Positions 8,982 through 19,600 of a DNA stretch of 64,000 nt are shown piece after piece. The number at the start of each line of letters is the position of its first letter. The first letter of the stretch is position 1. The stretch is taken from positions 1 to 64,000 of the forward strand of contig JAUSLJ010000016.1 in NCBI GenBank assembly GCA_030646715.1, given 5' to 3'. The position numbers and the translations under genes are program-made. The stretch is from Agitococcus sp. GTDB lineage: Bacteria > Pseudomonadota > Gammaproteobacteria > Pseudomonadales > Moraxellaceae. The notes below the pieces were generated by a model. It saw only the letters and a program-made list of their open reading frames with translations, was not told the DNA's origin and did not search any database.

Positions 8982-9776
8982 TTATTCCTTCGGTTTGGAT
9001 GCTAGCCGTGCCGCGGGTGCCGGAGCAAAGGGTGTGGCCTGGTCGACGCCCACCACGTAAACCATCTTGCTTACAGAGCCCGCGCTGCGGTCTATCACAG
9101 TAATCATGCCTATCGAGTCCGGCACTCCCTGCTCCTCGAGCATGATTCCGCCATCAACATCAATTGAAGGCAGCTTCGCACCCCCTAGGTCTATTAAGGA
9201 GAGTAGTCGAATCTGCGAAGGTGTCGATTTTTCGCAAGCTATCTCCGCAGACTCACAATCCTTAGGGCAGACTACGGTTTCTTCCACCGTAACGGGTTGT
9301 TCAGTTATCACTTTTTTATTTGGCTTAACTCGAGGCGGCAACTTCTTTTTTGGTGGCTGAGGCTTATGCTTAGCTTTTTCGGGAATGCAAGGCGCAACAG
9401 CAGATTGAGCAACCAGTAATTTTTTTTCTGTCAGTGGTTTAGAGGGTTTCTCCTCTGGCGCTGGTGAGACCACGGGTGCCAGGTTTTTTTGTTTCAATTG
9501 TTCTTCCCGAAGCTGTGCCTGTAGCTTTTGCTGTATCTGTTCATTGGCGATGGACTTACCGCTGAAGGGGTTCACTAGTAAGTTGCTGGCGGAGCTTTGT
9601 GACTGTGCCGGGCCTTCCTCCGGTTGCGAGCTGGAACGGCTAGTTGGCGCCGGCACGATTTCGCGTGCGGGCATTGAAAGTGGCACCGCTGCCAGGGAAC
9701 TAGTGGCGCCCATTATCAGCACAGACAGAATAAGCAGAAGTTGTGTAATCATATTCTTTTGTAGGTTTAACTGCAT
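8982..9776 (-). CDS. Exported pilus-cluster protein, unknown
   Basis: The 264-residue product has a signal peptide (MQLNLQKNMITQLLLILSVL onward, ending SSLAA). A long low-complexity region rich in Lys, Pro, Gln and Glu spans about 35-165, and a compact domain lies at about 175-250 (RLLSLIDLGGAKLPSIDVDG and GMITVIDRSAGSVSKMVYVV). Cysteines occur at CIPE, CPKDCES and ACEK. The layout suggests a periplasmic linker with a C-terminal interaction domain. It ends against a bidirectional terminator, so it is the last gene of the first half of the operon. No family was recognised. Confidence 0.6.
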   Translation of the reverse strand: MQLNLQKNMITQLLLILSVLIMGATSSLAAVPLSMPAREIVPAPTSRSSSQPEEGPAQSQSSASNLLVNPFSGKSIANEQIQQKLQAQLREEQLKQKNLAPVVSPAPEEKPSKPLTEKKLLVAQSAVAPCIPEKAKHKPQPPKKKLPPRVKPNKKVITEQPVTVEETVVCPKDCESAEIACEKSTPSQIRLLSLIDLGGAKLPSIDVDGGIMLEEQGVPDSIGMITVIDRSAGSVSKMVYVVGVDQATPFAPAPAARLASKPKE

Positions 9777-9810
9777 TGAAAAGGCATTACGTGCATAAGA
9801 GGTGTAGCCA

Positions 9811-10374
9811 CTATGCTTTGTAATTCGTGCTTAAGCTAAAATATTTTGACACCCTAATCTTTATCTTTTGAGGCGCCGCCACTACTACGGCAGTTTCGCC
9901 CCCTTTTAAACTAAATACGCCTTGTTCATCAAAATAACTCTGAATCTTTTTGTCAGCAAATATCGTCCGTGCTATCACGGCAATTTGGCGAGTTCGCCTA
10001 GACGGTCCCGTTTCAGTTTCATCTATCGCATCCGACATTAGGAAGCACCACGGCAAATTCTTTGGTGCTCGAAGCTGTGCGCCAATGAGTCGTGGCGTTT
10101 CAGTCAGTGTCCTGGCAGCGCCCTGTTGTAGGCACTCCCCCTCCTGATACTCGGCTTGATTTAGGCCGGTTGCTCGTACATTCGCAATTTCGGAGTCCAA
10201 TTGACTCGGTATCAGGGTCCTAGGAGACAGCGTCGAAACACTCGCATACGGTAGCTGCCCATTCTTCACTTCATTTGCGGCCAACAAGTCAACCAAATAT
10301 ACTCCAGCCAGCAAGACAAAGAAGGTAGTGACCAATAAATGATAACGCGTCAGCTTAAGCATAAGGACCTTCAT
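9811..10374 (-). CDS. Bitopic pilus-cluster protein, unknown
   Basis: 187 residues with a membrane segment at about 12-32 (LLVTTFFVLLAGVYLVDLLA), then a periplasmic domain with two cysteines (GECLQQG and PWCFLMSD). The C-terminal section IRVSKYFSLSTNYKA looks beta-rich. An FFDEQGVFSL-like stretch precedes it. The single-anchor plan is shared with PilP/GspC-type inner-membrane partners of secretins, but nothing specific identifies it. It lies between the ATPase gene and the signal-peptide protein in the same direction. Confidence 0.55.
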   Translation of the reverse strand: MKVLMLKLTRYHLLVTTFFVLLAGVYLVDLLAANEVKNGQLPYASVSTLSPRTLIPSQLDSEIANVRATGLNQAEYQEGECLQQGAARTLTETPRLIGAQLRAPKNLPWCFLMSDAIDETETGPSRRTRQIAVIARTIFADKKIQSYFDEQGVFSLKGGETAVVVAAPQKIKIRVSKYFSLSTNYKA

Positions 10375-10413
10375 GTGGAAATAGGGTGTAGCGATGTTTT
10401 TTGTCCCTTATCC

Positions 10414-12279
10414 TTATTGCCCCAGTACTCGTTGCAGTTCCTCCCTGCTCGTTAAGCCACGTTGAACTAGGTCTCTACCTTCGTTCTCCATAGCAGGCGA
10501 TGCCCCGAGGCCTAATGTGTATAGGCTGGAAGCAAGCGCGTTACTGGCTAACGCTGTACGTATCTCCTCCGTTACCTCCATGACTTGGCTAATTAAGCGT
10601 CTGCCGACGAACCCAGTGTAGCTACATTGAAGGCATCCGCATCCTTGTTGATAGTCGGAGGTTATCTGTCGCCCATCTTCCAGCGGGGTTGTGCCAGTGC
10701 GTGGCACCTTACATCCCGTACACAACAGACGTACCAATCGTTGAACAAGTATTCCACATAACGTCTGTGCTATTAGCCGCGATGTACGTTCGCCGGCTTG
10801 CAGCAACGCGATAGCCATGGGGATATTGCTTGTTTGAACGGTCGCCACTACCAGTTGGCCCGTGCTAAGAACCGGTACTTCTTGCAGCAACGCGGTATTT
10901 TTAGGTAAATTTTCTATTGCCAGTACAGCTTTGTTACTCCCTTGAATTAAGGCAGCATACGTATCACTGTTATTGCTTGGAGCAACGGACATAACCGAGG
11001 AGAACCGTTGGTCAGTCTCGCGACCTGCACGCTCAATTTTGGCACACATTGCGGAAAGCGTTGTTGATTTACCCGACTCGGGAGGGCCAATAATCAGAAA
11101 TAGGCCGCTGAGTTGTCCACTTGCTCTCGTTAGCACTGCAAGGTTGGAAGGGGACAGGCCTAGTCGGTCGCAGCTTCGTGATGCGTAAGCTTTTTGCCTC
11201 CTAAATATACGTGTGCAAGACGTTCTCGCCGAGTTGTCGTCTTCGGACCAAAAATCTGCCTGGCCCACGGTTTTTGCATAAGTGCCCAATTCCACATTTG
11301 TAAACGAGATAGGGTGTGGCCCGGCTTGAGGCACATCTGTTAAGGCACACGACAGCCGGCCTCTAAGCGCATCGAATAGGGGGAGGTCAAGCAACCTAAA
11401 AATTTGAAGAACGCCATCTAGGGCAAGCCACACTATTCCCATAGTCTCTGTTCTTTCTAATTTTAGCGACAAAGTTTCCGTCGTATAGGCATGAAGCAAC
11501 AGGGCTAGTGCAACATTGTTTACAGTCTCGGTCAGACCACCTCGAGTACTTGTTTCTTCCCTGGCTGTCGTTAATAAATAGTATTGACTTATTTTTTCAT
11601 CCAATTGCTCTGCCGTATTGCAAAAATATTGAGAGTAAAGCGCTCGCATTGTTGCCTGACTAGCGATGACAATATGGGCTTTATTGGTGTGTTGTAGAAG
11701 TGCGTCGGGAATGGCGGTTACGTCCGATACCGCGACACGTAGTGTTCCCTCTGCTGTCCGCCCTACCGGAATGTAGGCAAGGTCCGTGGATGCCGTGAGT
11801 CCCGCTATACTTTGACGTGAAACATTATCAACCTCGTCCTCCGAAAAATAGTCACATGCGGTTACCTTGCTGAGTATCTGTGCCGTCTGCTCCCCTGACA
11901 GAAGCCTCATTTCTTGCAGTACGCTAAGGAGAGGTGCTCCTGACTTTTTTGCATGACCCTCGGCTATTCGCAGATATTCCGGGGGGATTTCGGTTGTCGT
12001 TAAAACGTCGTATAACGCTTGGGAGGACAGAACAGGTACTGCGGGAGGCACAGCTCGAGCTCGCTCCGCCACTGCTGCTTTTGGCTGAAAAGCAGTCATT
12101 ATTCTCTCGGGTAAGGTACTGCCTCTCACCTGATTTGGCATAGCCGCCACGGTTGTTGCTGACGAGGTAACGGAGGTAGCCGCTGGTTCCAGGGGCTTCG
12201 CAGCATTACTGTGCTTCGACCCTCCGGCAAAGGCAGGGGACGCGGATGCGAGGTCTTTTAAAGAAAATTTTTGTACCAT
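10414..12279 (-). CDS. pilQ: GspE/PilB-superfamily pilus ATPase, degenerate motifs
   Basis: A 621-residue protein with the plan of a type II secretion/type IV pilus assembly ATPase. An N-terminal GspE-N-like domain covers about 85-200. The Walker A IGPPESGKSTT is near 395. A zinc-binding tetracysteine region (CTGCKVP, GCGCLQCSYTGFVGRR) is near 520-560. The catalytic boxes are eroded: the Walker B GEIRD is IENLP and the His-box TLHTND is TVQTSN. The family powers pilin polymerisation at the inner membrane. This copy may hydrolyse ATP poorly or by a different set of residues. The symbol follows R64 usage, where PilQ is the ATPase. It is the only such ATPase in the window. Confidence 0.75.
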   Translation of the reverse strand: MVQKFSLKDLASASPAFAGGSKHSNAAKPLEPAATSVTSSATTVAAMPNQVRGSTLPERIMTAFQPKAAVAERARAVPPAVPVLSSQALYDVLTTTEIPPEYLRIAEGHAKKSGAPLLSVLQEMRLLSGEQTAQILSKVTACDYFSEDEVDNVSRQSIAGLTASTDLAYIPVGRTAEGTLRVAVSDVTAIPDALLQHTNKAHIVIASQATMRALYSQYFCNTAEQLDEKISQYYLLTTAREETSTRGGLTETVNNVALALLLHAYTTETLSLKLERTETMGIVWLALDGVLQIFRLLDLPLFDALRGRLSCALTDVPQAGPHPISFTNVELGTYAKTVGQADFWSEDDNSARTSCTRIFRRQKAYASRSCDRLGLSPSNLAVLTRASGQLSGLFLIIGPPESGKSTTLSAMCAKIERAGRETDQRFSSVMSVAPSNNSDTYAALIQGSNKAVLAIENLPKNTALLQEVPVLSTGQLVVATVQTSNIPMAIALLQAGERTSRLIAQTLCGILVQRLVRLLCTGCKVPRTGTTPLEDGRQITSDYQQGCGCLQCSYTGFVGRRLISQVMEVTEEIRTALASNALASSLYTLGLGASPAMENEGRDLVQRGLTSREELQRVLGQ

Positions 12280-12290
12280 AATATTGTTTG

Positions 12291-12803
12291 TTAAGTTCCA
12301 TAAACACGTAAGGACATGCTAAAAGTATGGTCGTTGACCGTTAGCCGAACAACAGCAGCAGGGTGGTCTTGGAAAGCCCTTAAATATGCTAATAATTCCG
12401 GATAGGTCTCATACACCCCCTCCACCGTAAGCTTTACACTTCGTATCTGAGTATGGGGCACGTTCTCCACGAAGCTTAGTAACGCACCGTCCTTGTCTGC
12501 GAGTGCCGCAGGGGTTAGCGCTGACATAGTGATGCCAGGATGTACTTGCGAATCCAGTATGGTTCGCACCACGGCACCAACACTTACGTCCAACGAATTA
12601 GGCCTATTCGCTGTCCTTAATACTTTCGAGAGCTCTTGTTGCTCGAGGTCCACCGTGGTCGAAGCTTTATCAGCGTTCTCCAACGCTAATGTTACCTCCG
12701 TCGTGCGCATTTTCCATTTATTACTTGCGTACATGCTAGTCAAGCCGATACTTAGAAAAAGTAGGATTAGAAGTCTCGCAAACAACAGTGGCTTTAGTGG
12801 CAT
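12291..12803 (-). CDS. PilO/GspM-like bitopic assembly protein
   Basis: 170 residues. A membrane segment occupies about 4-24 (KPLLFARLLILLFLSIGLTS), followed by a helical stretch (VTLALENADKASTTVDLEQQ) and a small alpha/beta domain with VKLTVEGVYETYPELLAYLR, a pattern typical of PilO and GspM ferredoxin-like domains. These proteins form the inner-membrane platform linking the ATPase to the secretin. The ATG used here overlaps the previous gene by about 68 bp. A TTG 54 bp further up would add a basic N terminus and cannot be ruled out. Confidence 0.6.
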   Translation of the reverse strand: MPLKPLLFARLLILLFLSIGLTSMYASNKWKMRTTEVTLALENADKASTTVDLEQQELSKVLRTANRPNSLDVSVGAVVRTILDSQVHPGITMSALTPAALADKDGALLSFVENVPHTQIRSVKLTVEGVYETYPELLAYLRAFQDHPAAVVRLTVNDHTFSMSLRVYGT

Positions 12804-14436
12804 GGGTTTCTCGTATATTAGGACGCACTTCTTTTTTGCACCCAGACGGGAGGACAAAAAGTGACGTTGGTTCAGATTTAGGTTTGGCGAGCGCCGGCGC
12901 TCCTGACAGGGCTATCTGGGTTGGGTCCTGCTCGGGAGTCATGTAGCTAACATCATAAACTTGCCGAGCTAAATCGGCATGTACGGACACGACTGAAGAA
13001 GGAACCCATAAATTCCCGGCACGCTCAGTAATGCTATCCGTGTCCAGGGACTGAGCATGGGCAAACGTCGAGATACTTCCGATTATTTTTAATTGGATTG
13101 CAGTTTTTTTAGCAGCGAGTACCGAAGTAACTTGCTCATTCTTTGCGTTGAGCGTTTGAACCTGGGCATACGACCCAGCCGCCGATAATCCTGTCACGAT
13201 AGCGAACAGCCCGCATAGCCCTGCTCCCACTGCTGTTACGCTTGTCTGAGATAAGTACGTTACGGGAGCCTTCGCCGGAAAATAGATTGCGTTTTTTGAT
13301 GCTGCCATTAAATCTTTATTTCTAAAAAGGACCACCTCAGTTCGCGCCACGTCTACTTGCATGGAGGTGGCAAACTGGGATAACAGTATAGTTAGGTCCG
13401 CGGGGGAGTTGTAAATATGCGGAGCGCTGCTAATCCCTTCTTCAGACAGATAATAAAAAATGGCAAGTGATGCACTGCCGGCCTTTTCGTCGGACAAGAG
13501 CAGGCCGGCGATAACGGCTTGGCCCCGTTTTACGTTAGCAGCCAATAATCGATTGAGCAGGAGTAGCCCAGGCCCGATTTTGTGCCCCGCTTCTTGTATT
13601 TCGGGGTACGACATCGTATGCACAGTACGCGACGTCTGAGACATATTAATCACGCTACGTGGGCCTCCCGAATCGTTCTCAGCTTGGGTACGTGCCCGCA
13701 CATTTGAAACGGTGCCCTTCGTCGTAAAATGCTTATCAGACGTCCGAAAATGGAGCGCAGCAGCTACATCTTCTTTTGTAACCAACTTCAGCGTGTTTTC
13801 GCCTACCCGCCAAAAAGATAAACTACCCTGCGGCTGGTCTATCGCGATGTCTATTGTTTTCGGGGGCAGGTGCTTAGCATGCGATGGTTCCTTATTGGCC
13901 ACGTTCGGAGTCATTCCGTCGCCTCCTTCTGAGGGAAAGTTCCGTGGGCTAAGAGGCGCAGCACTTGTTGCATTTGGAAGAAGAGTGCTTTTCACCAGCG
14001 ATAGCTTCCAGTCTTTCATTTTCTGTAAGACAGCCGGCAGCATGGTTTTTTTTGTGGGCAATCGCTCGGCAACGCTGTTCACCCCCACTTTTTTATTGAT
14101 TCGCAGCTTACTACTCCCCAAAGAAGCTTGTGCCGATTCTTTGGATTGCTCTCGCACTACCGGTCTTTCAACAAAAGCCACCTCTGAGGCGCGTTCCCGT
14201 TGTGTATTTTTTTCTATCTTTAATAAGGGAGTACAAGGGGGCATGGTCTCGTCGACAACGTCCACAACAGGCTTAGAGTAAACTCCTCGACCACCTTGGG
14301 GTGCCGTGATTGTCTCAGCCGGAATAAGCACTTCTGTCGTGTTGCCAGCGTCTTTGGAGACAAAAAGCGAAAAGTCCCCCTCTTTAGATAAATCAGGTTT
14401 TTTAGGGAGTGCAGGACGTTTTTTAAGAAACAGCAT
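12736..14436 (-). CDS. Pilus inner-membrane assembly protein (GspL/PilN-like plan), unknown
   Basis: The chosen ATG follows AAAGGGACAGGGC and yields 566 residues. Another ATG 60 bp upstream has a weaker site. The first 200 residues are polar and low-complexity, and a cytoplasmic domain follows (about 205-390). A membrane segment lies near 425-445 (VGAGLCGLFAIVTGLSAAG), then a coiled stretch and periplasmic tail with CKKEV and VVCET cysteines. A large cytoplasmic domain, one membrane helix and a short periplasmic helix recall GspL, or a PilM-PilN fusion, the partner of the PilO-like protein encoded just downstream. I see no actin-like ATPase motif. Pilus assembly is inferred from context. Confidence 0.55.
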   Translation of the reverse strand: MLFLKKRPALPKKPDLSKEGDFSLFVSKDAGNTTEVLIPAETITAPQGGRGVYSKPVVDVVDETMPPCTPLLKIEKNTQRERASEVAFVERPVVREQSKESAQASLGSSKLRINKKVGVNSVAERLPTKKTMLPAVLQKMKDWKLSLVKSTLLPNATSAAPLSPRNFPSEGGDGMTPNVANKEPSHAKHLPPKTIDIAIDQPQGSLSFWRVGENTLKLVTKEDVAAALHFRTSDKHFTTKGTVSNVRARTQAENDSGGPRSVINMSQTSRTVHTMSYPEIQEAGHKIGPGLLLLNRLLAANVKRGQAVIAGLLLSDEKAGSASLAIFYYLSEEGISSAPHIYNSPADLTILLSQFATSMQVDVARTEVVLFRNKDLMAASKNAIYFPAKAPVTYLSQTSVTAVGAGLCGLFAIVTGLSAAGSYAQVQTLNAKNEQVTSVLAAKKTAIQLKIIGSISTFAHAQSLDTDSITERAGNLWVPSSVVSVHADLARQVYDVSYMTPEQDPTQIALSGAPALAKPKSEPTSLFVLPSGCKKEVRPNIRETHATKATVVCETSNPTFSKYRLD

Positions 14437-14606
14437 GCCCTGTCCCTTTAAAGTAGCCCCGCAATACTGCCTGACCATCAGGGCGTATGCCGGCATGCTT
14501 AGTTCTACGCCCCCTCGTTTTATTCGTAATGAAGGGCGCCGGGCACAGCTTCGTTATCTTTGGTTTCAATGAAGCTAACAGAGAAATATTTTTCATAACC
14601 GGCACA

Positions 14607-15920
14607 TCAATGACGAGGCGCGTTGTCCGCGGCCCGAACAATCACGTGTTTTTCCCGGGTGTAAATATCAGCGGATAACCCTATTGAAGGAAGCACTTGT
14701 GCCAATATTCCCGCTATTGAGGCACTTTCATATGTTTTATCACGTTGTGCATCAAAACCGCCTGTCACTTTCCATTCGAAGGTATAGCCATTTTTCCGTG
14801 CAAATTGGGTGAGTGCCTCCTCTAATGCGCCCCCTTTAATAATTTGAAGCAAAAAGGCAGCCGGAGGTGTAACGGGCCCGGCCACAGTCTCGCTAGTTTC
14901 GTTGTTGGTCGAACGCGTTAAGTCATACAATCCTGCTTGTCGTTTGCCGCGTAGTTCTGCAGGGGTTAAGCTGTCGGGTGCAAGCCCAAGGCTAAGGGTG
15001 GAGGGCATTGTTGGATACATCGTTCCGGTCCGTGGTGTTGCCCTCAATACTTTGTCGGGCATATTCAGTTGAAGCACCACTGGGGAAAAAGCCCCCATCG
15101 CTCGCTGCAGCAGAGCTATGTCGGCTTCTTGCGTTGTCGCAAGGAGTGTCACGGGACCTTGAAGCTGGTATTCGTCGGCGGACCACGCTAATCGCAAGTT
15201 GTACCTATTTGCAATTGCTTGTGCAACAAATCGTGCAGAAGGACGATTCACCGAAATCGCAGAAGTATACTGGAATTCTTCGGTAGAGATTAGCTGTGCT
15301 GTTCGTCCCGCATCGATTACTTTTTGACGTTCAACCATATTGATGGTTGGATTTGTACGTATTACGGGCACAAACGAAAATTGTGCTGTCGAAGTTGCCG
15401 CTATCTGGGCCAGTTCACGTTGGCGGTCTTGTTGCTGTAAATTAATTGGCGTTGCTTGTTTTGGTACGCTCGTCACGGAAGCAGTGTCGATAACAAAAGC
15501 AGTCTTCGCTTGCCCAAAAGAAGGCAGGGGCGTAGTGGCCGTTTGCTTCAACTCTGCGCGCTGCTCTCGTTCGTCTATTGCGATGGACTCGGCTCGAAGA
15601 AGCACTTGTCGTTTATCCCAGTCTACTAAGGCCGCAGTGCTTGAACGAACACAAAATTCCGCTAAGGACTTTGTCCAGGCATCTCCTAACCTCCACGAAA
15701 TGGTGTCGGGAAGCTTAACGTCCTTATGCAAGAGTAGCGTCCAACCAGGCGGCAACATGGACTTCAGACCCACGCGCGTAGCAACGTCAACGCCGTAGGT
15801 GGACATAGCCATGGGCTTATTATCTGGAACACCAATAGTGTCCATTAAAGCCGCATTACTGGAAGAGCTCAGGAGTGAAAAGAAGAGCCCTGTTAAAAGA
15901 GCAGTTGCTAAACGTGGCAT
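14607..15920 (-). CDS. pilL: PilL/TcpQ-like periplasmic pilus protein
   Basis: The 437-residue exported protein has a signal peptide ending SSSSNAA. Two copies of a TcpQ/TonB-STN-type module are visible: GLKSMLPPGWTLLLHKDVKLPDTISWRLGDAW (about 50-80, split here only to show the key GW and W positions), and a C-terminal one with EEALTQFARKNGYTFEWKVTGG (about 370-392). Proteins of this type (R64 PilL, TCP TcpQ) bind the secretin and help it insert or stabilise. It is the first gene of the cluster, 120-180 nt upstream of the assembly protein gene. Confidence 0.65.
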   Translation of the reverse strand: MPRLATALLTGLFFSLLSSSSNAALMDTIGVPDNKPMAMSTYGVDVATRVGLKSMLPPGWTLLLHKDVKLPDTISWRLGDAWTKSLAEFCVRSSTAALVDWDKRQVLLRAESIAIDEREQRAELKQTATTPLPSFGQAKTAFVIDTASVTSVPKQATPINLQQQDRQRELAQIAATSTAQFSFVPVIRTNPTINMVERQKVIDAGRTAQLISTEEFQYTSAISVNRPSARFVAQAIANRYNLRLAWSADEYQLQGPVTLLATTQEADIALLQRAMGAFSPVVLQLNMPDKVLRATPRTGTMYPTMPSTLSLGLAPDSLTPAELRGKRQAGLYDLTRSTNNETSETVAGPVTPPAAFLLQIIKGGALEEALTQFARKNGYTFEWKVTGGFDAQRDKTYESASIAGILAQVLPSIGLSADIYTREKHVIVRAADNAPRH

Positions 15921-16604
15921 ACAGTCTTTGTAGATGGTTAGTTATCTACCGTATAGGTAGCGCTTGTTTATATGAGCTGTGTTGAGCACTTCGGTTGATA
16001 CCCGAAGTGCCCTCGCCCTCCGCTTCAGGGCAAGATTTACAAAACAACCGTTTTAAGGGGTGTAGTAAGGGCGTTAAGCGCTTTAACGCTCAACCGCTTC
16101 CCCTGATTTGACGCTCCATTGCGCGCGCAGATAACTTGTCTTCAGTTAGGTGCTCTAACTGTAGTGTCGGGCGGGTTGACAGAGCTGCACAGGCAGCCAT
16201 GCTGGCGGCGTCAGCCGGCTACCCCCGTATTAACCACATCCTGATGTCGCTTCTGGGAATGCTAGTCGATAGGCGATAGCACCTAAAATAAAGTGTTCTT
16301 AAAATGCAGCCGGCACATGAACGGTCTATTCACTGAACCCTTCTCCTCCGAGTCGAGGGGAAGAACAGGGCTCTACCAGTTATCAAACCCCTCACACTTT
16401 TAGGCGAGGACCTCCGGTTCCTAGACCCAATCGTAGAACAAGATTTAACATAAAGGTACCTCAATGGAATAACTGGTTATGACATTTAATCATGCTACGC
16501 AAAATAGTAGTCAATGTTGGCGTCGAGAGCATCTTCCTGACTTCACTAGGTATTCTCTTTTAACCTGCACTACTAACACGGGTCAGTTGCCTGACCCGGT
16601 TGCC
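15921..16604. other. Hairpin-rich gene-free region between pilus and transfer clusters
   Basis: No protein gene is apparent in these 684 bases. Several stem-loops are packed here: GCACTTCGG/CCGAAGTGC (15986-16010), a GCGTTAA/TTAACGC pair near 16069-16090 and CAGTTAG/CTAACTG near 16143-16161. The region lies upstream of the pilus operon and downstream of traG, so it could hold a terminator, the pilus promoter and a structured leader, or a decayed element. Confidence 0.4.
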
Positions 16605-19600
16605 TTATCTCGCCCGCGGGTTGTGCTTTTGGACACTTGTCATACCTTTGAGGCGTGCTTCAGTGCTATTAAGCCTAGGGGCCGGCGTTTCTCCCTTAGC
16701 TGCCGCATTCGCAATTGCTCTTGATTCGTCTACATTATCAACGCCTTCTAGCATATTGCCTATCGCACCACCTTTCATCTGCATGCGGTCCTGCACTATG
16801 TCCACTTGCGTGCCTCTTGCACCACTTTTTGATTTTAATTCAGTATCTCGTCTTACAATTTCCGAGTCAATGGCAGCACTTCCGGCAGCAACATCAGATT
16901 TTAAGTTGGCTATTTGTCCTTGGGAAGGCCCATGCGCATGTGGATTTATGCCCGAGGCTATCTTTGCTTCCTTCTCGCGTACTGCGCCTGCCTTAACTTC
17001 CGTATCATTTCGCTGTGTGGCCAAGTTCTGCTCTAAACCTTTTTTATCTGTATCAAATGCTTTATCAGAAAACAAGCTAGATTCCAAGTGCGCTATCTTG
17101 CCGCCAATATCTCTCATCGTCTGAATGTCTACGTCTTGACTCATTCCCATAGTATTTGTTGTTGACAACATTCGGGAGATGCCTTCACTATACTGCGTTT
17201 GTTTCTGGAGGGCGTCGTTTAGCACAGCTTGGCGTTGGGCCTGCTCCGATGTTTTTGCGGTCTGTGCTTCTTTATCACTAAATGACGTGGAACTTGAGCT
17301 AGTGAGGCTTTGGTTATTGCCAATTTGAGTGGATGTTCCTACGGCGTTTTTGTCCCCCTTCGATGTTTGTACTCCCTCTTGATTATTTACTTGTAGAGAA
17401 TCAGTTCTTGAAACCATAGAAGCTTTCTTAGTGCTGGCACCAAGGCTGCCACCCCCTATTAGGGGGAGTTCTCCGCCCGCTTTTATGCTCGCAGATGTAT
17501 CGGCATGCTTTGAAACTTGGTTAGCGGTCTGACCTGTAGTGGCTATCGTGCGCTGTTCAGTTAGTTGCTGACCGCTATCATTTCCGGTGCTGGCGGCTAA
17601 CGTTTTATTTTTTTGAATGATACTCGCAATTGCCCGTTGGCCCTGCGACCCTATATCGGAGGTCTTTGCTAAATCGGCTAACTGCGAATCAGAATAACCG
17701 TTAGAAATAGCATTTCCAATTAATTTGGATGTCGCCTCACTTTGCTGCTTGGAACTTTGCAGCGTATCCTGAACTGACTTTTTGTAATCAACTCCACTGC
17801 CCGATGCCGTTCCAGACCCGCCCGCCATGTTTGTGTTCACCAGCATGGAACCCGCACTATTATGTGTGGTTACTGCTTGTGTGCCTACCGCAGAAGACAT
17901 TGACGTGTCATATTTATTCATCGAGGTGTTATTCATACTCATGTTGTTTAGGGACATGTTTCCTGTGGCAGCGGAGGCCCCTGCTTGACTGGCAAACGCG
18001 GACCCTACCCCTTGAGAGATAAACTCGGTAAACGCCAACGCACCTTTTACAAGGCCCCATGTAAGGAGAGGCACCATCGTCCCCAAGAACTGAGCCGCCA
18101 ATATCAAGTCTTTGGTCTTTTCACTCATTAGCACTTTATTATTAGCCGATAGGCCTCCCTCTATACCTACCACTGTTTGCAGTGAATCAGTACCAAATAA
18201 GGTAATTATGAAATTAATGAGCGCTAACATTGGCATCCACAACGATAGCCAAATAAGGATTTCCAGGTAATTAGTGAAAATTTTCTTTCCCAGCCCAGGA
18301 ACCATCAGTGCAATGACCATGATTGGCGTTATAGCAAATATAAACGCCTGCAGCACGGTATACACGTATCCCATCATATTATTAAACACCTCGAAGCCCG
18401 CTGCCCACGCCGACTTCTGAGACTGTTCTGCTTGAGATAATGCCGCGGCTTGCATGAGTTCATTATTGCCCGACATGATTGCAGAGCTTCGGAACGCCCC
18501 ACTTGTGCTGTTGAGCATAGTTTGCTGGAGGATGTAGCCAGCCGGGCTAGAATAACCAGAAGCCGCGCTCCCCGGTGCTGCTGTCTGCGCCAGCATGCTC
18601 TGAACCACAGACTCAAAAGGAGTCAGAACCCCCGCCTTCGCCCACGCGGCGTTACCCGAGTCTAGCAACAAGCGAGCGTTCGCCTCCAAGTTCAGTTTTA
18701 AGATATTAAAATCGTCGGAGCAGTTCACTACCACTCCGAAGCTCAATCCCGGCGTAGCCCCTTGAGCTGGTGCCGGCATGCCCTCTAGAATACCACTAGG
18801 CACACTTGCACGCCATCCGTCGGTAACATCTGTCATTGGATAGTATTTTGTCATAATGGAATTATGCTGAGCTGATTGCATAGTCTCCATCATATTAGTC
18901 GTTCGGAGCAACGCATTAGCACCTGTAACGGGCCCATCCTTACCCGGTCCAATCAGTCTATTCATGGCAATGGCCGGAACCACACAATCGGACATATACG
19001 CGGACAATGATTTTTTCAACTCAGGGCTAGTAATGACATACTCATCACTGGCAGACATCATTTTAGCAAATAGATTGAATTGGCCAGGCACGCCGCTCTT
19101 AGACCCCGTCTTAAACGCGTCAGAGGCGTCAGGTAGCGAAAAATACGTCTCCATCACGTTTGTGAAGTACTCTCCCACTTGCGAAATAAGTACGGCAGGA
19201 AGCGCCACTAAGGCGGGCACCCCTGACACTACGCCTGCCTGGTTGGTTGGTGGAGCGAATTTATCGACGATAGTTACATTTACAACTACTTTAGTAGAAC
19301 CATATGACACCGCCCACACCACAATAATATAGGTGAACATGCGCATCAAATTTTTACCGGGGTCAAACCCGGCTCCGACGGCCAAAGCCAGAAAGCCAAT
19401 AGAACCCATGAGCAATAATAACGTGTTGAACATAGTGTTCCCGACATCCGGAACCATAAGCATTTTTATGCTGTTTAGAACATAAAAGATGATGCGGCCG
19501 TTGCCGTAAACGTATAAGTCCCAGGCATTGCCACCCATGGGGTTAATCACGCCTAGTCCCGCGGGTGTGGCAAACGCCAGGTCAGGGACAAAGACGCCCA

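Noticed and set aside
14423-14596. Possible 57-residue gene between pilL and the assembly protein gene
   Set aside because: No ribosome site, no recognisable product, and it overlaps the start of the next gene. It could still be translationally coupled.
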